A DNA stretch of 39,675 nucleotides from MFAQ01 sp964429015 (GCA_964429015.1 CAYSAM010000007.1:1-39675); one strand, 5' to 3'; shown: positions 30,401 through 38,996, counted from the first letter of the stretch. Program-made: numbers and translations. Notes: a model not told the origin generated them from the letters alone.

Positions 30401-33400
30401 AAACATCCAAGTTAACAATGATTTCAATGCTTTAGCAGCCACTGAAAACAATATTGCCATAGCCAATCTTATTTCCGCCCCCATTACCGGTGCAGCTGCT
30501 GCTTATGTTGGCTCTTTTGTCAATCAAGGTACCCAACAAGGACTAAGGGCAGTTCTTGGAGGTGGTTTTAATCAAGGATTAAAAAACTTTGGTTCCAATA
30601 TTGGCACAATAGCAACCGTAAAATTCACCAACCTACCAGTTGCTATCAACTTGGGTAACTCAATAATAAACTTGGCCCAAAACGAAGCCCAAATTCAATC
30701 TACTCAGAAATTTGTCGACACCTCTCAAGAAAAAGCCCTCCTCCTCTGCCAAATCGAGGGCTGCACAAGCGAACAAATCTCTTCTTTACAAAACGAAGTA
30801 AATAAAACAAACGCAGCAGCCGCCCAAGAACAACGTGTTATGGCTTTTGCCACCGATACTTTTATCAACGTTGTTCAAGAAACCGCAGGGTTTAGTATTG
30901 AAGCTTTAAACTTTACCAAAAACACCATAGACACCAATAACACTCCCGCAAAAACATTAACCGCAGCAGAAAACCGAGATAGCATCCTTTACACTCAAGT
31001 ACGAGGACTGGATGCCGAACTCGCAAGGTTAGGAATAAGCAGAGATACCCTACTAGGTATAGTCAAAAAATCAGATCTCTCCAACAACACAACATCAAAA
31101 ACACCTAGTATGACAGCCGGGGAAATAATCGAGAACGTAAAACTTGCAAAAGAACTTGGAATAGACGTACAAGGTATGAGTGCCGAACAAATCGAGCTAG
31201 CAAATAACTACAAAATCGAACTAGACAATTTTGATAAACAAGCAAAAATTACCAGTGAAGAATTAAAAAGATTAGGATCTGTTTCTGAAACTTTTTTTAA
31301 TGAAGAAATTTCTCTACAACGCAGACAAATAATAGATGCATACGAGATTGAGTTACAAAAACTGTCCCAAGCCAACTTACAATCTTTAAAACCAGCTGAC
31401 ACAACAAATGAAACCGCTTACACCCCTCCCCCCTCCGATCCAATCACCAATATCGCCACCATACCTCAACCAGCAAATACCGGTGTTGTTTTTCAAAATC
31501 AAAAAGGTCAATACCTAGGAGCAGATCGCACAACTTGGCATAACACTATTGAAAATGCAGGTATTTTTCACCCTGATGAGGTTTCAAATTCAACAAAGTG
31601 GAGTGAGCCCCCAGCAACCTTTACTGTTGCAGAGCTAAACACCTCCACACTAAAACCACAAAATGCTGCAGGCCAAAAACCAATCAAAATATCAAGATTA
31701 GCACTTAACACATTCAACTCATCCCCCGCTCTACCAACAAAAGGTGATGTCTTTGATATAAAAATAGACCCTGCTACATATGGAACAGGGAGAATAACTT
31801 CAAACAAAATCACAAACAACATAGACACCCTACTCAACAGAGCAAAAACACTAGGGATAATCACTGAAGCATATAGCGGAAAACCACTTCCACAAATTTT
31901 AGAAGAAATAAAAATTAAGAATAATGGAACGGTTCCAGAAGATGTATTAGCAGAAACAGGTGCAACAAAAAATCCAAGTAATGCTTTTACATACCAAGTT
32001 GCATCACTAAGGAAAAAGGCCCAAGAACTAGGGATTGATATATATGTAAAAAATGAACTTTACAGAACCAAAACAGCAGATTTACAAAATCTTATTCTCA
32101 GCAAAGAATCACTAATATCTAAAACTCTTGGTATTCCACAAGAGATCATAAGAGGACTTACCGACACCCCCCCTGATCTAAGACAACTAGAAAAACTAAA
32201 AACCGCTTTTAATAGACTAAACTCGGGTGGTTTTACCGTACTTAAAAAAATAAATAGTGATGGAAGCGTAGTCTACTACGATCCTTATAACAAAACCTCA
32301 ATAACTATCCACCAATCCCAACCAGATGCTGTCGTTTTAAAGATGGCTGCAAAATACAAAGGACTAAAAACAAATGTGGATTTAAACGAAGACATCCGCA
32401 ATCTCTTCACATCACTCAACCCAAAAATAAAAGAACTAGCGATAATCGAAGCTTATGGTCCAAACAAAAATATGTTATCTGACAAATCTACAACGTTTAT
32501 TGGTTTGGTTGAATTTTCAGAAAGAGGCATTCTGCAAACAAAACATATTCTAGATTTAGTAGGAGAAGGATTTGGACAATTTATTATTGAGTCAGAATAT
32601 CCAAGCACATACAGTTCCATAGCTGAAAAAGTTGATATTATTAACAATCCAAACACTACCTTAGATCAAAAAATAAAACTTATAGATATTGCATATCAAG
32701 AGGCAAAAACTACCATAGAAAAAAGTGATCAATTCAAACAAGTAGCAACTCCCAACAACCCCACTCCTCCCACTATTATCATCAAAGAAAGGCTTCCTAT
32801 TCTCGGCACCGACCGCCTAACCGCTCAGTACTTACAAGAACAATCTGATATTGGCGGAAGAGTTACTGTGGAGGTCATAAATGAAATCAAAAAAGGTAAT
32901 ACAAAAGTAGACTCTGCTGCCATAGAAGCCAGAATGCAAGCTGAATTAATCGAAAGATATAAGGACTTTGGTTTAGAATTTAAAGAAGGCTCCCTCTTCC
33001 CCGGTAACTATACCGAACGCAGTTTAGCTGTTAACATCCAAAAAATAATCAATGCTTTTGTACACCCTAACACTCCAGAATCTGACGCCAGAATTGCAAA
33101 ACTAATAAACGTTTCTCCAGTTGATCTAGCAGACGACACAGGACCAAGAAACAGACCACAAAAAAATACCCTTTTAAACAAAATACTAGATATTTATGAA
33201 AGAAGAGCGCCAGGCGTAGAACTAAGAGATGATGTTGGGCTTTGGGAAAGACTCTCCACCCGCTTTTTAAATATTACAGAAGCAGGAAACATACCAGATA
33301 TAGGCGTAATTGATATAGCAAGACTTAGACCACACGAATCAACATATGTCGGAAGAACCGTAGACGCGTTAACAGCGTATATCAAACTTGGCATACACTT

Positions 33401-35951
33401 AGATCCAGTTACAATAACAGAGTATAGAGGACACATTTTCACTGTTGATGGTGCAAATAGAATTATTGCATTACTAAGGTCTGGGCAAAATGAAGTTGAA
33501 TTTATTTTTAAACCGTTTTCTGAAATTGATCCAAAAATGCAACGATCACTTATTTGGAATGAAACTCGCGGTGCATCAGAACCAAACACAAAAAACGTAG
33601 ATCTACCACCAGAAACTTATTTAAACGAGAGTCTTAAGTTGAATTTATTTGCCGCAAATATTCCAAACAAAATAAGACCAATAAATACCAAGCAAGTTTT
33701 TTACACACAAGAAGAAATAGCATCCATTATTGGACAGCAAATAGATACACAAAATATTAATATTGATAGTTTAAACAATCCAGATCTAATAATTGTATCT
33801 GGAGACAGTACAACATTTGAGTACAGATCGATTAAAAGTAGCAATACAACTCAAATATCTCAAGATTCTGCAGAATACAAAATTCTACAACTAGCTAAAG
33901 AATTAAGAGTAAACTACTCTGGTCAAAAAATGTCAGATATTATTTCATCCATAAACGAAACTATAGCTAAACTATCAGATGGTGAAAAATTTATAGCTGA
34001 GATACAGGCACAGCTTAATTCTTATAGTGAAGAAATGGCATTAATAGGAAATGGTGCCCGAAGCACTCGCCCAGCAGACACGACACCGGCAACAAACAAA
34101 CAACAAGCCCCCCAACCAAATCGAGATATTGCCAATGCTATTCTAAAATATCTAAACGAAAACATAGATAAGTACACTCCTCTACCAAACGGTAAACCTG
34201 TAAGCACAAATCCAATTAAACTAATTGTTACTGACATTATCGATCTCAGAAACGACACGGCTCCTGCCTCAGACATAGCACCAGCCACAGACATTGTCCC
34301 AGACACAAACCCTGCTCCCAAAGACACAACAACTACTACTCCCCCAGCTGAAAAAAATAAAACATTAAACAATGCAGATGAAGCAGTCATAGCAAGACTA
34401 GAAAGTTTAGCTAAAAACAAAGACCCTCAAGAAATAAAAAATGTCCTAGAAACCGCCAACATTCTTCTAAATAAATTGAACGAACTAAATCTAACCCCAG
34501 AACAAATGACCGAATACAAAGCAAGGTTGGAAAAAATATCTAGTGATTTAGCTACTGTTATAGCCACGAACACCAAACCATCTAAAACTACACCACCAGA
34601 ACCAGGCACTCCAAACACCAATCCTCCAGTCAAAAAAATAGATTTCAGCAAGCCTTTAACTATTGAAGATATTAGAGTAATTGCCCCAGATTACACAGAC
34701 ACTATCACGGATGCTGACCTAGTAACAATTAACCGCCAACTTGACAACTACTTTATCGATGGTGGTGGTAAGGTCAGTACTATGCTAGATAGTAAAACAA
34801 AAACACCAGGAAATTCTGGACAGATTTACCCAGACGATATTCATCCAGTCCTGGAGCATTTGTTAAATCTAAATAACCCATTAAACGACAACATAAAACA
34901 CTCTGGCAAAAATCTTAAAGAAATTTTTATAGAGCTCCAGAATAAAACCGACAAACCAAATCCTGCACCAGCACCTTCCCCCACCAACCCCAAGAGTATT
35001 TTGGAAGGTATTAAGGAGTGGTTCAAAAAAACTTCAACCACAAAAACTAGTTCTGCAAAAACTAAAGTGGATGTAAGTAATACCAAGGTCTACTTGGTAG
35101 CAGCAATAGATCTGGCAATGGGTGCAGCTGCTTCTGTTTTTTGGACACTAGGAATAGTCGCCCAACAAAACGGAGTCCAAGCCACTATCACCCCAACCCC
35201 AACAACCATTTCAACCACCATAACCGCCGCCCCCACAAACACATCCATAGCACCTACCATCTCCCTCACCCCAACTCCCACAGTTACAGTCACTTTACCA
35301 ACCAACACCCCCACCCCAGAACCAAATAATGAGGCAATAGAACCAGGTAAAGCAAAATTCTCACAAACTGATAGTGAATGGAATGGAATCACAACACCTT
35401 ATGGGTACAGTGAAGCCAAAAACGCCGCATGCGGACCGATAGCGGTAGCCAATATTCTCTGTTTACACTCACCTCTTGAATGTCCAACAAACCCGCAAGA
35501 TGTTATGAATATAGCAAAAGACAATACTACCCAATTAGATTGGCAAGAAAACAACGGTCTTTCAAACGCAAAAACAATGGTAAATATCCTCGTTAATAAA
35601 TACAGCTATGAAATAGTAGATCAACCAGGAAAAGATAAGGACATAACGTTTAGGGGTGGAATCCAATTTGGACTACCAACGATCATGAAACCAACGGATA
35701 TTTTGTGGATTGGAAGCGAAAGTGTAGACGGAATTAGCCACCATACCTTTTTTGATGGATATACTACAGACTTAACCGACGGAAAAGCAGTTTACAATTT
35801 AGTCGATAGATACGAACAATGGGGTGAAGGCGCAAAATGCAAAGCTAATAATGACAAATATTTTGATTGTGTTAATCCAACCAATGGATACAAATTCCAA
35901 ATCGAAGCAAACAATCAAGATCTGTATATATTAAGACCACCAACACCATAA
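27447..35951 (+). CDS. Giant secreted/membrane protein with ParB-like and C39-like peptidase regions, 2834 aa
   Basis: N-terminal signal/anchor helix (about 8-25); Gly/Ser/Thr linker; Thr-Pro-rich linker (about 88-145); a long, mostly helical Lys/Asn/Gln-rich body with scattered Cys pairs; glycine/alanine-rich hydrophobic stretches near 852-895 and 1008-1035 that could insert into membranes. Near 1960-2020, RPHESTYVGRTVDAL and GHIFTVDGANRIIALLRSG resemble a ParB/sulfiredoxin-like domain. A membrane helix lies near 2548-2573, followed by a Thr-Pro-rich stalk and a C-terminal papain-like/C39-type domain (about 2634-2834): AACGPIAVANIL with Cys2662, and SHHTFFDGY with His2765/2766. The arrangement suggests a contact-dependent effector or surface enzyme. 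This is inference; no family is known to me with this architecture. The start is ATG 27447 or GTG 27450. Confidence 0.85.
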   Translation: MVKVRFLRTILAIVFVTGITGASFYISRQLSSSRSVALNAPDSKPQAMMTDGGDSGGSGGGGSTTTTGNSDEDIEAIRAARRTRTNTPTPTALPRDQRDDTTPTMSVPPAPPSTPTTTTYRSGTANNTPTPTNSPTPTKIPTGEFGSDASDYMSQAEFAKEKCGDGRGPVAGTYCSGGRRFVVDLPDTKRAYLDYVYGKVDPATGLRTGGGGVADITSEKISGMTIEELLASNNSSSTYNNCATSDNLCRQNAVNTAIKDLLADNIILGADQSELLTKISQNKAAELAITNQQKAKEIYGSDLTTALLNQGFTQQEVTKVVQKSVALSMYTDTSVTTEELINEYCSAGPKPSISVKECSKDIRESPDPRTEVLRLANIDPASITSLKKSLQDNKDYQAKIQKNTDLYLSSKSDSELSVAACANSKDKKTCQNDFTRDSLIADIPKDSDYYKNIQQQKIRQVNFEIYSTSGDINKTACKGDSTCMQWIGGNAREAVLATLKDDPKLYLQAQINRNALLENILVANNAKQAWIKENGTTAGYKAPNFNGQPLTYSVSALQEAISLNDKTTKALAAWIQDTKFTDSKGKPLSPPLKPDDWAKEFGKIIKTNPNLITEYYDKYNQNPKYKVITDAGLYKIDPAKELNATIIVDIKESIAKTSIAGLAKEGDVFTWEKASEEYKNLARQKACKQDKTLAGICSLAFSDSTSADLEGTNKQYLAELDKKMLAVDPKNKLSTIGSSYLQSVFNEKTGLNTPLSTSFSNIASVDNPLTQALFPDLVSKSENYANTQDSKNQIFNPKNGFGNMAGTTISAPKSVRDSLPEISKLTPEQKSQIANDYISRRLVETTYNRGTGIGGAIASATLASMACSPLGIGAVACGAAAGLTAALANIFPILGDATQLEISQEQQKIKTFLGTDSDKVAGIVQSLYSNQGAAGYTADGLMLGGSVTRKDNSYAVYNSILLSNAEQGFGLQDINTTAFQNQNQLNIQVNNDFNALAATENNIAIANLISAPITGAAAAYVGSFVNQGTQQGLRAVLGGGFNQGLKNFGSNIGTIATVKFTNLPVAINLGNSIINLAQNEAQIQSTQKFVDTSQEKALLLCQIEGCTSEQISSLQNEVNKTNAAAAQEQRVMAFATDTFINVVQETAGFSIEALNFTKNTIDTNNTPAKTLTAAENRDSILYTQVRGLDAELARLGISRDTLLGIVKKSDLSNNTTSKTPSMTAGEIIENVKLAKELGIDVQGMSAEQIELANNYKIELDNFDKQAKITSEELKRLGSVSETFFNEEISLQRRQIIDAYEIELQKLSQANLQSLKPADTTNETAYTPPPSDPITNIATIPQPANTGVVFQNQKGQYLGADRTTWHNTIENAGIFHPDEVSNSTKWSEPPATFTVAELNTSTLKPQNAAGQKPIKISRLALNTFNSSPALPTKGDVFDIKIDPATYGTGRITSNKITNNIDTLLNRAKTLGIITEAYSGKPLPQILEEIKIKNNGTVPEDVLAETGATKNPSNAFTYQVASLRKKAQELGIDIYVKNELYRTKTADLQNLILSKESLISKTLGIPQEIIRGLTDTPPDLRQLEKLKTAFNRLNSGGFTVLKKINSDGSVVYYDPYNKTSITIHQSQPDAVVLKMAAKYKGLKTNVDLNEDIRNLFTSLNPKIKELAIIEAYGPNKNMLSDKSTTFIGLVEFSERGILQTKHILDLVGEGFGQFIIESEYPSTYSSIAEKVDIINNPNTTLDQKIKLIDIAYQEAKTTIEKSDQFKQVATPNNPTPPTIIIKERLPILGTDRLTAQYLQEQSDIGGRVTVEVINEIKKGNTKVDSAAIEARMQAELIERYKDFGLEFKEGSLFPGNYTERSLAVNIQKIINAFVHPNTPESDARIAKLINVSPVDLADDTGPRNRPQKNTLLNKILDIYERRAPGVELRDDVGLWERLSTRFLNITEAGNIPDIGVIDIARLRPHESTYVGRTVDALTAYIKLGIHLDPVTITEYRGHIFTVDGANRIIALLRSGQNEVEFIFKPFSEIDPKMQRSLIWNETRGASEPNTKNVDLPPETYLNESLKLNLFAANIPNKIRPINTKQVFYTQEEIASIIGQQIDTQNINIDSLNNPDLIIVSGDSTTFEYRSIKSSNTTQISQDSAEYKILQLAKELRVNYSGQKMSDIISSINETIAKLSDGEKFIAEIQAQLNSYSEEMALIGNGARSTRPADTTPATNKQQAPQPNRDIANAILKYLNENIDKYTPLPNGKPVSTNPIKLIVTDIIDLRNDTAPASDIAPATDIVPDTNPAPKDTTTTTPPAEKNKTLNNADEAVIARLESLAKNKDPQEIKNVLETANILLNKLNELNLTPEQMTEYKARLEKISSDLATVIATNTKPSKTTPPEPGTPNTNPPVKKIDFSKPLTIEDIRVIAPDYTDTITDADLVTINRQLDNYFIDGGGKVSTMLDSKTKTPGNSGQIYPDDIHPVLEHLLNLNNPLNDNIKHSGKNLKEIFIELQNKTDKPNPAPAPSPTNPKSILEGIKEWFKKTSTTKTSSAKTKVDVSNTKVYLVAAIDLAMGAAASVFWTLGIVAQQNGVQATITPTPTTISTTITAAPTNTSIAPTISLTPTPTVTVTLPTNTPTPEPNNEAIEPGKAKFSQTDSEWNGITTPYGYSEAKNAACGPIAVANILCLHSPLECPTNPQDVMNIAKDNTTQLDWQENNGLSNAKTMVNILVNKYSYEIVDQPGKDKDITFRGGIQFGLPTIMKPTDILWIGSESVDGISHHTFFDGYTTDLTDGKAVYNLVDRYEQWGEGAKCKANNDKYFDCVNPTNGYKFQIEANNQDLYILRPPTP

Positions 35952-35964
35952 ATTAAAAATCAAT

Positions 35965-35970
35965 TACAAT
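35965..35970 (+). promoter_or_regulatory. -10 of leaderless 35977 gene
   Basis: TACAAT, 6 nt (AAATAT), ATG. Confidence 0.6.
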
Positions 35971-35976
35971 AAATAT

Positions 35977-36375
35977 ATGCCCAACCCAAGCGTTTCCACA
36001 CCAAACATATCCACTTCTCTCCCCAAACCCAAAAGTAAAATAAAATCCTTCTTTAAACTTTTAGGAATCTTAATTGTTTTTGTTTTGGTCTATGTTCTTG
36101 CCATTATTTTTAGCAACATCCTAGGTCGCATTAGTGAAAACATTCGCCTCTCTGGCGTCAATGTTCTCTTTGATCCCCTTATTACCGTAGCCTACTTGGC
36201 TGTCTTTTTTTCTGTTTCTCATTACTACTCTCTCACCAAAAAACAAGCATACCTCTATCTTTTGCTTTCTCTTTTTCTTTCCTTTACCATCAACTTTGTC
36301 GAAGGTTCTTTTGTCCTTGTCCTCCTCGCCCCAACTCTAAGAAAATTTAAACTGATTGAAGAAGCTGGCGTATAG
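35977..36375 (+). CDS. Small integral membrane protein, 132 aa
   Basis: A Ser/Pro-rich start with a basic patch (KPKSKIKSFFK) is followed by three or four hydrophobic helices (about 27-47, 63-80, 90-110 and possibly a fourth). No family recognised. It has its own leaderless promoter 25 nt after the giant gene. An inverse-orientation heptad array starts in its stop codon. Confidence 0.72.
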   Translation: MPNPSVSTPNISTSLPKPKSKIKSFFKLLGILIVFVLVYVLAIIFSNILGRISENIRLSGVNVLFDPLITVAYLAVFFSVSHYYSLTKKQAYLYLLLSLFLSFTINFVEGSFVLVLLAPTLRKFKLIEEAGV

Positions 36376-36408
36376 TTTACAGATAAAGGTTCACAGATCA
36401 CAGTTAAT
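36374..36408 (-). repeat. Heptad array (5 units) at the 35977 gene stop
   Basis: On the plus strand: AGTTTAC, AGATAAA, GGTTCAC, AGATCAC, AGTTAAT, the reverse complement of the GTNAWCY family. It begins inside the TAG stop (36373-36375). Confidence 0.75.
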
Positions 36409-36410
36409 AC
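36405..36410 (+). promoter_or_regulatory. -10 of the four-helix-bundle gene
   Basis: TAATAC, 6 nt (AACACT), ATG at 36417. The hexamer is partly made of the last heptad unit. Confidence 0.45.
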
Positions 36411-36416
36411 AACACT

Positions 36417-36782
36417 ATGAATCAATTTGAAGAGTTAAAAGTATGGCAACTTGCTCATAAATTTGTCCTAGATGTTTATGTCATTCTCAACAAAATCCCA
36501 AGTGAAGAAAAACGTGCACTACTTGACCAACTAAGAAGGTCCGCAATATCAATACCTGCCAATATAGTAGAAGGCAGTGAGCGTAAAACTAACAAAGAGT
36601 TTGTGCAATTTTTATATGTTTCCAAAGGCTCACTAGCTGAAAGCAGATATTATCTAATTTTAGCAAGAGATTTGAAATATATTTCAAAGGCAGAATATCA
36701 AAATCTAATTGAACAAGCAATAGTCATAAGTAAAATGACTATGTCGTTAATAAAATATCTAAAATCAACGTCAAAAACTTAA
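36417..36782 (+). CDS. Four-helix-bundle protein (23S rRNA intervening-sequence family)
   Basis: At 121 aa it has the hallmark opening F-E-x-L-K-V-W-Q-L-A-H (residues 4-14), RRSAISIPANIVEGSER (about 41-57) and FVQFLYVSKGSLAESRY (about 63-79). These are typical of the S23/TIGR02436-type four-helix-bundle proteins first found in rRNA intervening sequences. Molecular function is unknown; they form pentamers and are common as free-standing genes in Patescibacteria. Leaderless start likely. Confidence 0.93.
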   Translation: MNQFEELKVWQLAHKFVLDVYVILNKIPSEEKRALLDQLRRSAISIPANIVEGSERKTNKEFVQFLYVSKGSLAESRYYLILARDLKYISKAEYQNLIEQAIVISKMTMSLIKYLKSTSKT

Positions 36783-36795
36783 CTCTACAATCTCT

Positions 36796-36879
36796 CTAAT
36801 CTGTAAACTGTGAACCGTAAACTGTAATCTGTGAACTCTGAACTGTGAACTGTGAACTGTGAACTGTGAACCATCATCT
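36796..36879 (+). repeat. Heptad array (12 units), longest in the window, at the M23 gene stop
   Basis: CTAATCT, GTAAACT, GTGAACC, GTAAACT, GTAATCT, GTGAACT, CTGAACT, three GTGAACT, GTGAACC, ATCATCT in uninterrupted 7-bp register. The last unit contains the stop codon (36874-36876) of the minus-strand M23 gene. It fills the space between two convergent genes. Confidence 0.93.
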
Positions 36880-38031
36880 CATCGCCGCAACTGGGTCAGC
36901 ATTCCCCTTGCCTGTTCTGATCTCAAAGTGTAAGTGAGTACCTGTACTTCTACCTGTGCTTCCCATATCACCAATCTTATCTCCACGCTTAACAGTTTGG
37001 CCAGAAACAACAGCGATCTTCGACATGTGTGCGTACAAAGTCTTGTAACCATTACCATGATCAAGCACCACCCTATTACCATATCCAGTATTGTCTGGCC
37101 AGCCGGCAACTATAACGGTTCCGGCGTCAGCAGCCAAAATAGGACCACCAGAGTGGTTAGCAATATCTACCCCTTTGTGCCAAGGTTTGTAATACTGGGT
37201 AATTGTCCCCGCTGCAGGCCACAACCACTTCCCGGTTGCCGAAATATTCCCGGCATTTGGTGTCAGTATGTTAGCAAGGTTACTCCTAGGTGACAAAATT
37301 GGCTCATCCGGCATTTCACCATCGGGAACGGTAATCTGCTGACCAATAGCCAAAGCAAAAGTTTCATCATTACTAAATTCATTAAAAGGAAAGTCTACAA
37401 TCGCCTGAGCAGACACGTTGTACTTTTTTGCAATTGAATAAATTGTTTCTCCATTTTTTACAACGTGTACCACACCCGTAACTGGAGGAATTTTCAAAGT
37501 AACACCAGGTTTTAATCTTTTTTCGTTAACATCTTTGTTTAACCACTTTATAGAATCAGTGTCTACCCCGAATTTTTTAGCAATTGTCGACAGTGTGTCA
37601 CCATCTTCTACCGGATAGTTCAACACTTCTGCCCTTGGCTTATCCGAAACTTGTGTCAGTGGATCTATCTCCACTGTTCCGTCGGAAAGTGTAAATTCAT
37701 CTATCCCTCCACCCGTTCCCAAACCCTCCTGAGCAAAAGCAAATTTATTACCCAATCCACCAGAAATTACCGCCTGTGCCTGCAAATCATTAACCACCAG
37801 CGATGGTCCAAAAACAACACTTAACACCAAAACCGTAATTACAATAAGATTCACAATCAACTGTGCATTCTTTCCTCGTTGTACATAAAGCTTTCCTACA
37901 ATTACAGATTTATAAGACTCAAAGGAAGCAAACTTTGGACTAAGATAATCCGCCACAATATGCAAAAACAACACTCGCAAAAACAACCAAAAATCTTTTA
38001 CCCAATCGTTAAAAAATTGTTTTAATCTCAT
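36874..38031 (-). CDS. LysM-M23 peptidoglycan endopeptidase
   Basis: The protein is 385 aa from the ATG at 38031. It has an N-terminal membrane region (hydrophobic segments near 13-28 and 62-78), two LysM domains (about 138-183: VEDGDTLSTIAKKFGVD; about 190-240: VKNGETIYSIAKKYNVS) and a C-terminal LytM/M23 domain (about 280-385). The M23 zinc and catalytic motifs are intact: HKGVDIA (H-x-x-x-D) and THLHFEIR (HxH), with LYAHMS between. It would cut peptide cross-links in peptidoglycan, of the cell itself or of a partner. A TTG at 38037 lies 5 nt after TAAAAT and is an alternative leaderless start; the ATG has GAGGA 6 nt upstream. Confidence 0.93.
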   Translation of the reverse strand: MRLKQFFNDWVKDFWLFLRVLFLHIVADYLSPKFASFESYKSVIVGKLYVQRGKNAQLIVNLIVITVLVLSVVFGPSLVVNDLQAQAVISGGLGNKFAFAQEGLGTGGGIDEFTLSDGTVEIDPLTQVSDKPRAEVLNYPVEDGDTLSTIAKKFGVDTDSIKWLNKDVNEKRLKPGVTLKIPPVTGVVHVVKNGETIYSIAKKYNVSAQAIVDFPFNEFSNDETFALAIGQQITVPDGEMPDEPILSPRSNLANILTPNAGNISATGKWLWPAAGTITQYYKPWHKGVDIANHSGGPILAADAGTVIVAGWPDNTGYGNRVVLDHGNGYKTLYAHMSKIAVVSGQTVKRGDKIGDMGSTGRSTGTHLHFEIRTGKGNADPVAAMR

Positions 38032-38077
38032 TAACAATCCTCATTTTATCACCCAAAGCTTCCACACTCCCCTCCCT

Positions 38078-38105
38078 CTACGATCAACAATCTACAATCT
38101 ACGAT
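38078..38105 (+). repeat. Heptad array (CTACRAT type, 4 units)
   Basis: CTACGAT, CAACAAT, CTACAAT, CTACGAT between the M23 gene start and the promoter of the 38152 operon. Same unit as the array inside dprA (3992-4019). Confidence 0.7.
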
Positions 38106-38109
38106 CTTA

Positions 38110-38115
38110 TATAAT
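38110..38115 (+). promoter_or_regulatory. -10 of the 38152 operon
   Basis: A perfect TATAAT. The leader is about 30 nt with an AAAGGAG Shine-Dalgarno sequence; no clear -35. Confidence 0.6.
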
Positions 38116-38151
38116 ATCTCGAACGCACATTTCCACCTCAAAAGGAGTATC

Positions 38152-38568
38152 ATGTCAAAAAATACACTTCTACTGAACACAGAAAATCCTACTGTAACTC
38201 TAAAACCGGGTGACTGTTTTCATCTTACAAACAACAAAAAACTGAAAGAAAAACACCTCATTCTTCTTACAAACCATCAAAAAAGCAAGATTCACATCAA
38301 AATTGACTTCACTAGCGACGGCAAATACGTATACGTAACCGACAAAGAAGGGGGCGTACTCGTAAACCACAGCAATAGCGGCCTGCCTACCAAAATGGTC
38401 AAGGGTTATGTTTATCTCTTTTTGGTTGGCGAATCTTATATTTTTCATCTCCGCCACAACCAAAAATCTTCAGAAGAAAACAAGTACGACCGCATCTTAA
38501 TTAATTTTGTCGACCACAACAACCTTACCTTGCACCTTATCCCTGCAGGAGAGCAAAATGCCGAATAG
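38152..38568 (+). CDS. Hypothetical beta-rich cytoplasmic protein, 138 aa
   Basis: No signal peptide or membrane helix. The middle part (SDGKYVYVTDKEGGVLVN, then KGYVYLFLVGESYIFHL) alternates strands and turns in a way reminiscent of an FHA-type beta-sandwich, but the conserved G-R...S-x-x-H residues are not visible, so I do not assign it. The start is fixed by AAAGGAG at 5 nt. Its stop overlaps the next gene by 11 nt, indicating translational coupling. Confidence 0.72.
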   Translation: MSKNTLLLNTENPTVTLKPGDCFHLTNNKKLKEKHLILLTNHQKSKIHIKIDFTSDGKYVYVTDKEGGVLVNHSNSGLPTKMVKGYVYLFLVGESYIFHLRHNQKSSEENKYDRILINFVDHNNLTLHLIPAGEQNAE

Positions 38569-38953
38569 GTTTTTTCTGTGCAAGAAAAATGGGTTTCTCA
38601 GACTGGCACCAAAAGTTACTTACACTATAACAAACAGTGTTCAACCTCAAGCCATCCAAACCCCCAATCTTATTGTTTTAAGCGACCTACCTGCTGACGA
38701 TGTCGAGATTATTATTATTGACGATGGTCAAAAGGTTCGTTTTGAAGTAGTGGGAAACTCTCCCGTTCTCAAGCTGAATATAACCAACACAACTCCAAAA
38801 GTTCTACCTCTCCGCCGCTTATTCCCATATACGGTCCACGTTGGCGACTATCGCGATCTCTACATTCCCACTCTAAAAGATGGCGTTCTCAGTTTTTGTG
38901 TTATTCAAATCAAATACACTACCAATAAAGAACTCCAGCTCAACCTCCTTTAG
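38558..38953 (+). CDS. Hypothetical beta-rich cytoplasmic protein, 131 aa
   Basis: I chose the ATG at 38558 because AGGAG precedes it by 6 nt and the coding frame upstream belongs to the previous gene. Strand-rich composition (VEIIIIDDGQKVRFEVVG, PVLKLNITNT). Size and pattern are similar to the upstream protein, which may be a distant paralogue. Function unknown. It ends 11 nt before a terminator. Confidence 0.7.
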   Translation: MPNRFFLCKKNGFLRLAPKVTYTITNSVQPQAIQTPNLIVLSDLPADDVEIIIIDDGQKVRFEVVGNSPVLKLNITNTTPKVLPLRRLFPYTVHVGDYRDLYIPTLKDGVLSFCVIQIKYTTNKELQLNLL

Positions 38954-38964
38954 TCTTTTACCCA

Positions 38965-38992
38965 AAAGCTCTGACAACCTCAGAGCTTTTTT
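38965..38992 (+). terminator. Bidirectional intrinsic terminator
   Basis: AAAGCTCTGA / TCAGAGCTTT stem with a CAACC loop. The T-run on the plus strand ends the 38152 operon; the A-run on its left gives a T-run on the minus strand for the toxin-antitoxin operon ending at 38997. Confidence 0.9.
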
Positions 38993-38996
38993 ATCA

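Noticed and set aside
35141..35329. His/Asn/Pro-rich ORF in another frame of the Thr-Pro stalk
   Set aside because: It is a low-complexity shadow of the ACC/CCA-rich linker of the 2834-aa protein.
11059..36879. CRISPR array reading of the repeat arrays
   Set aside because: Units are 7 bp, directly adjacent and without unique spacers; no cas genes are present.
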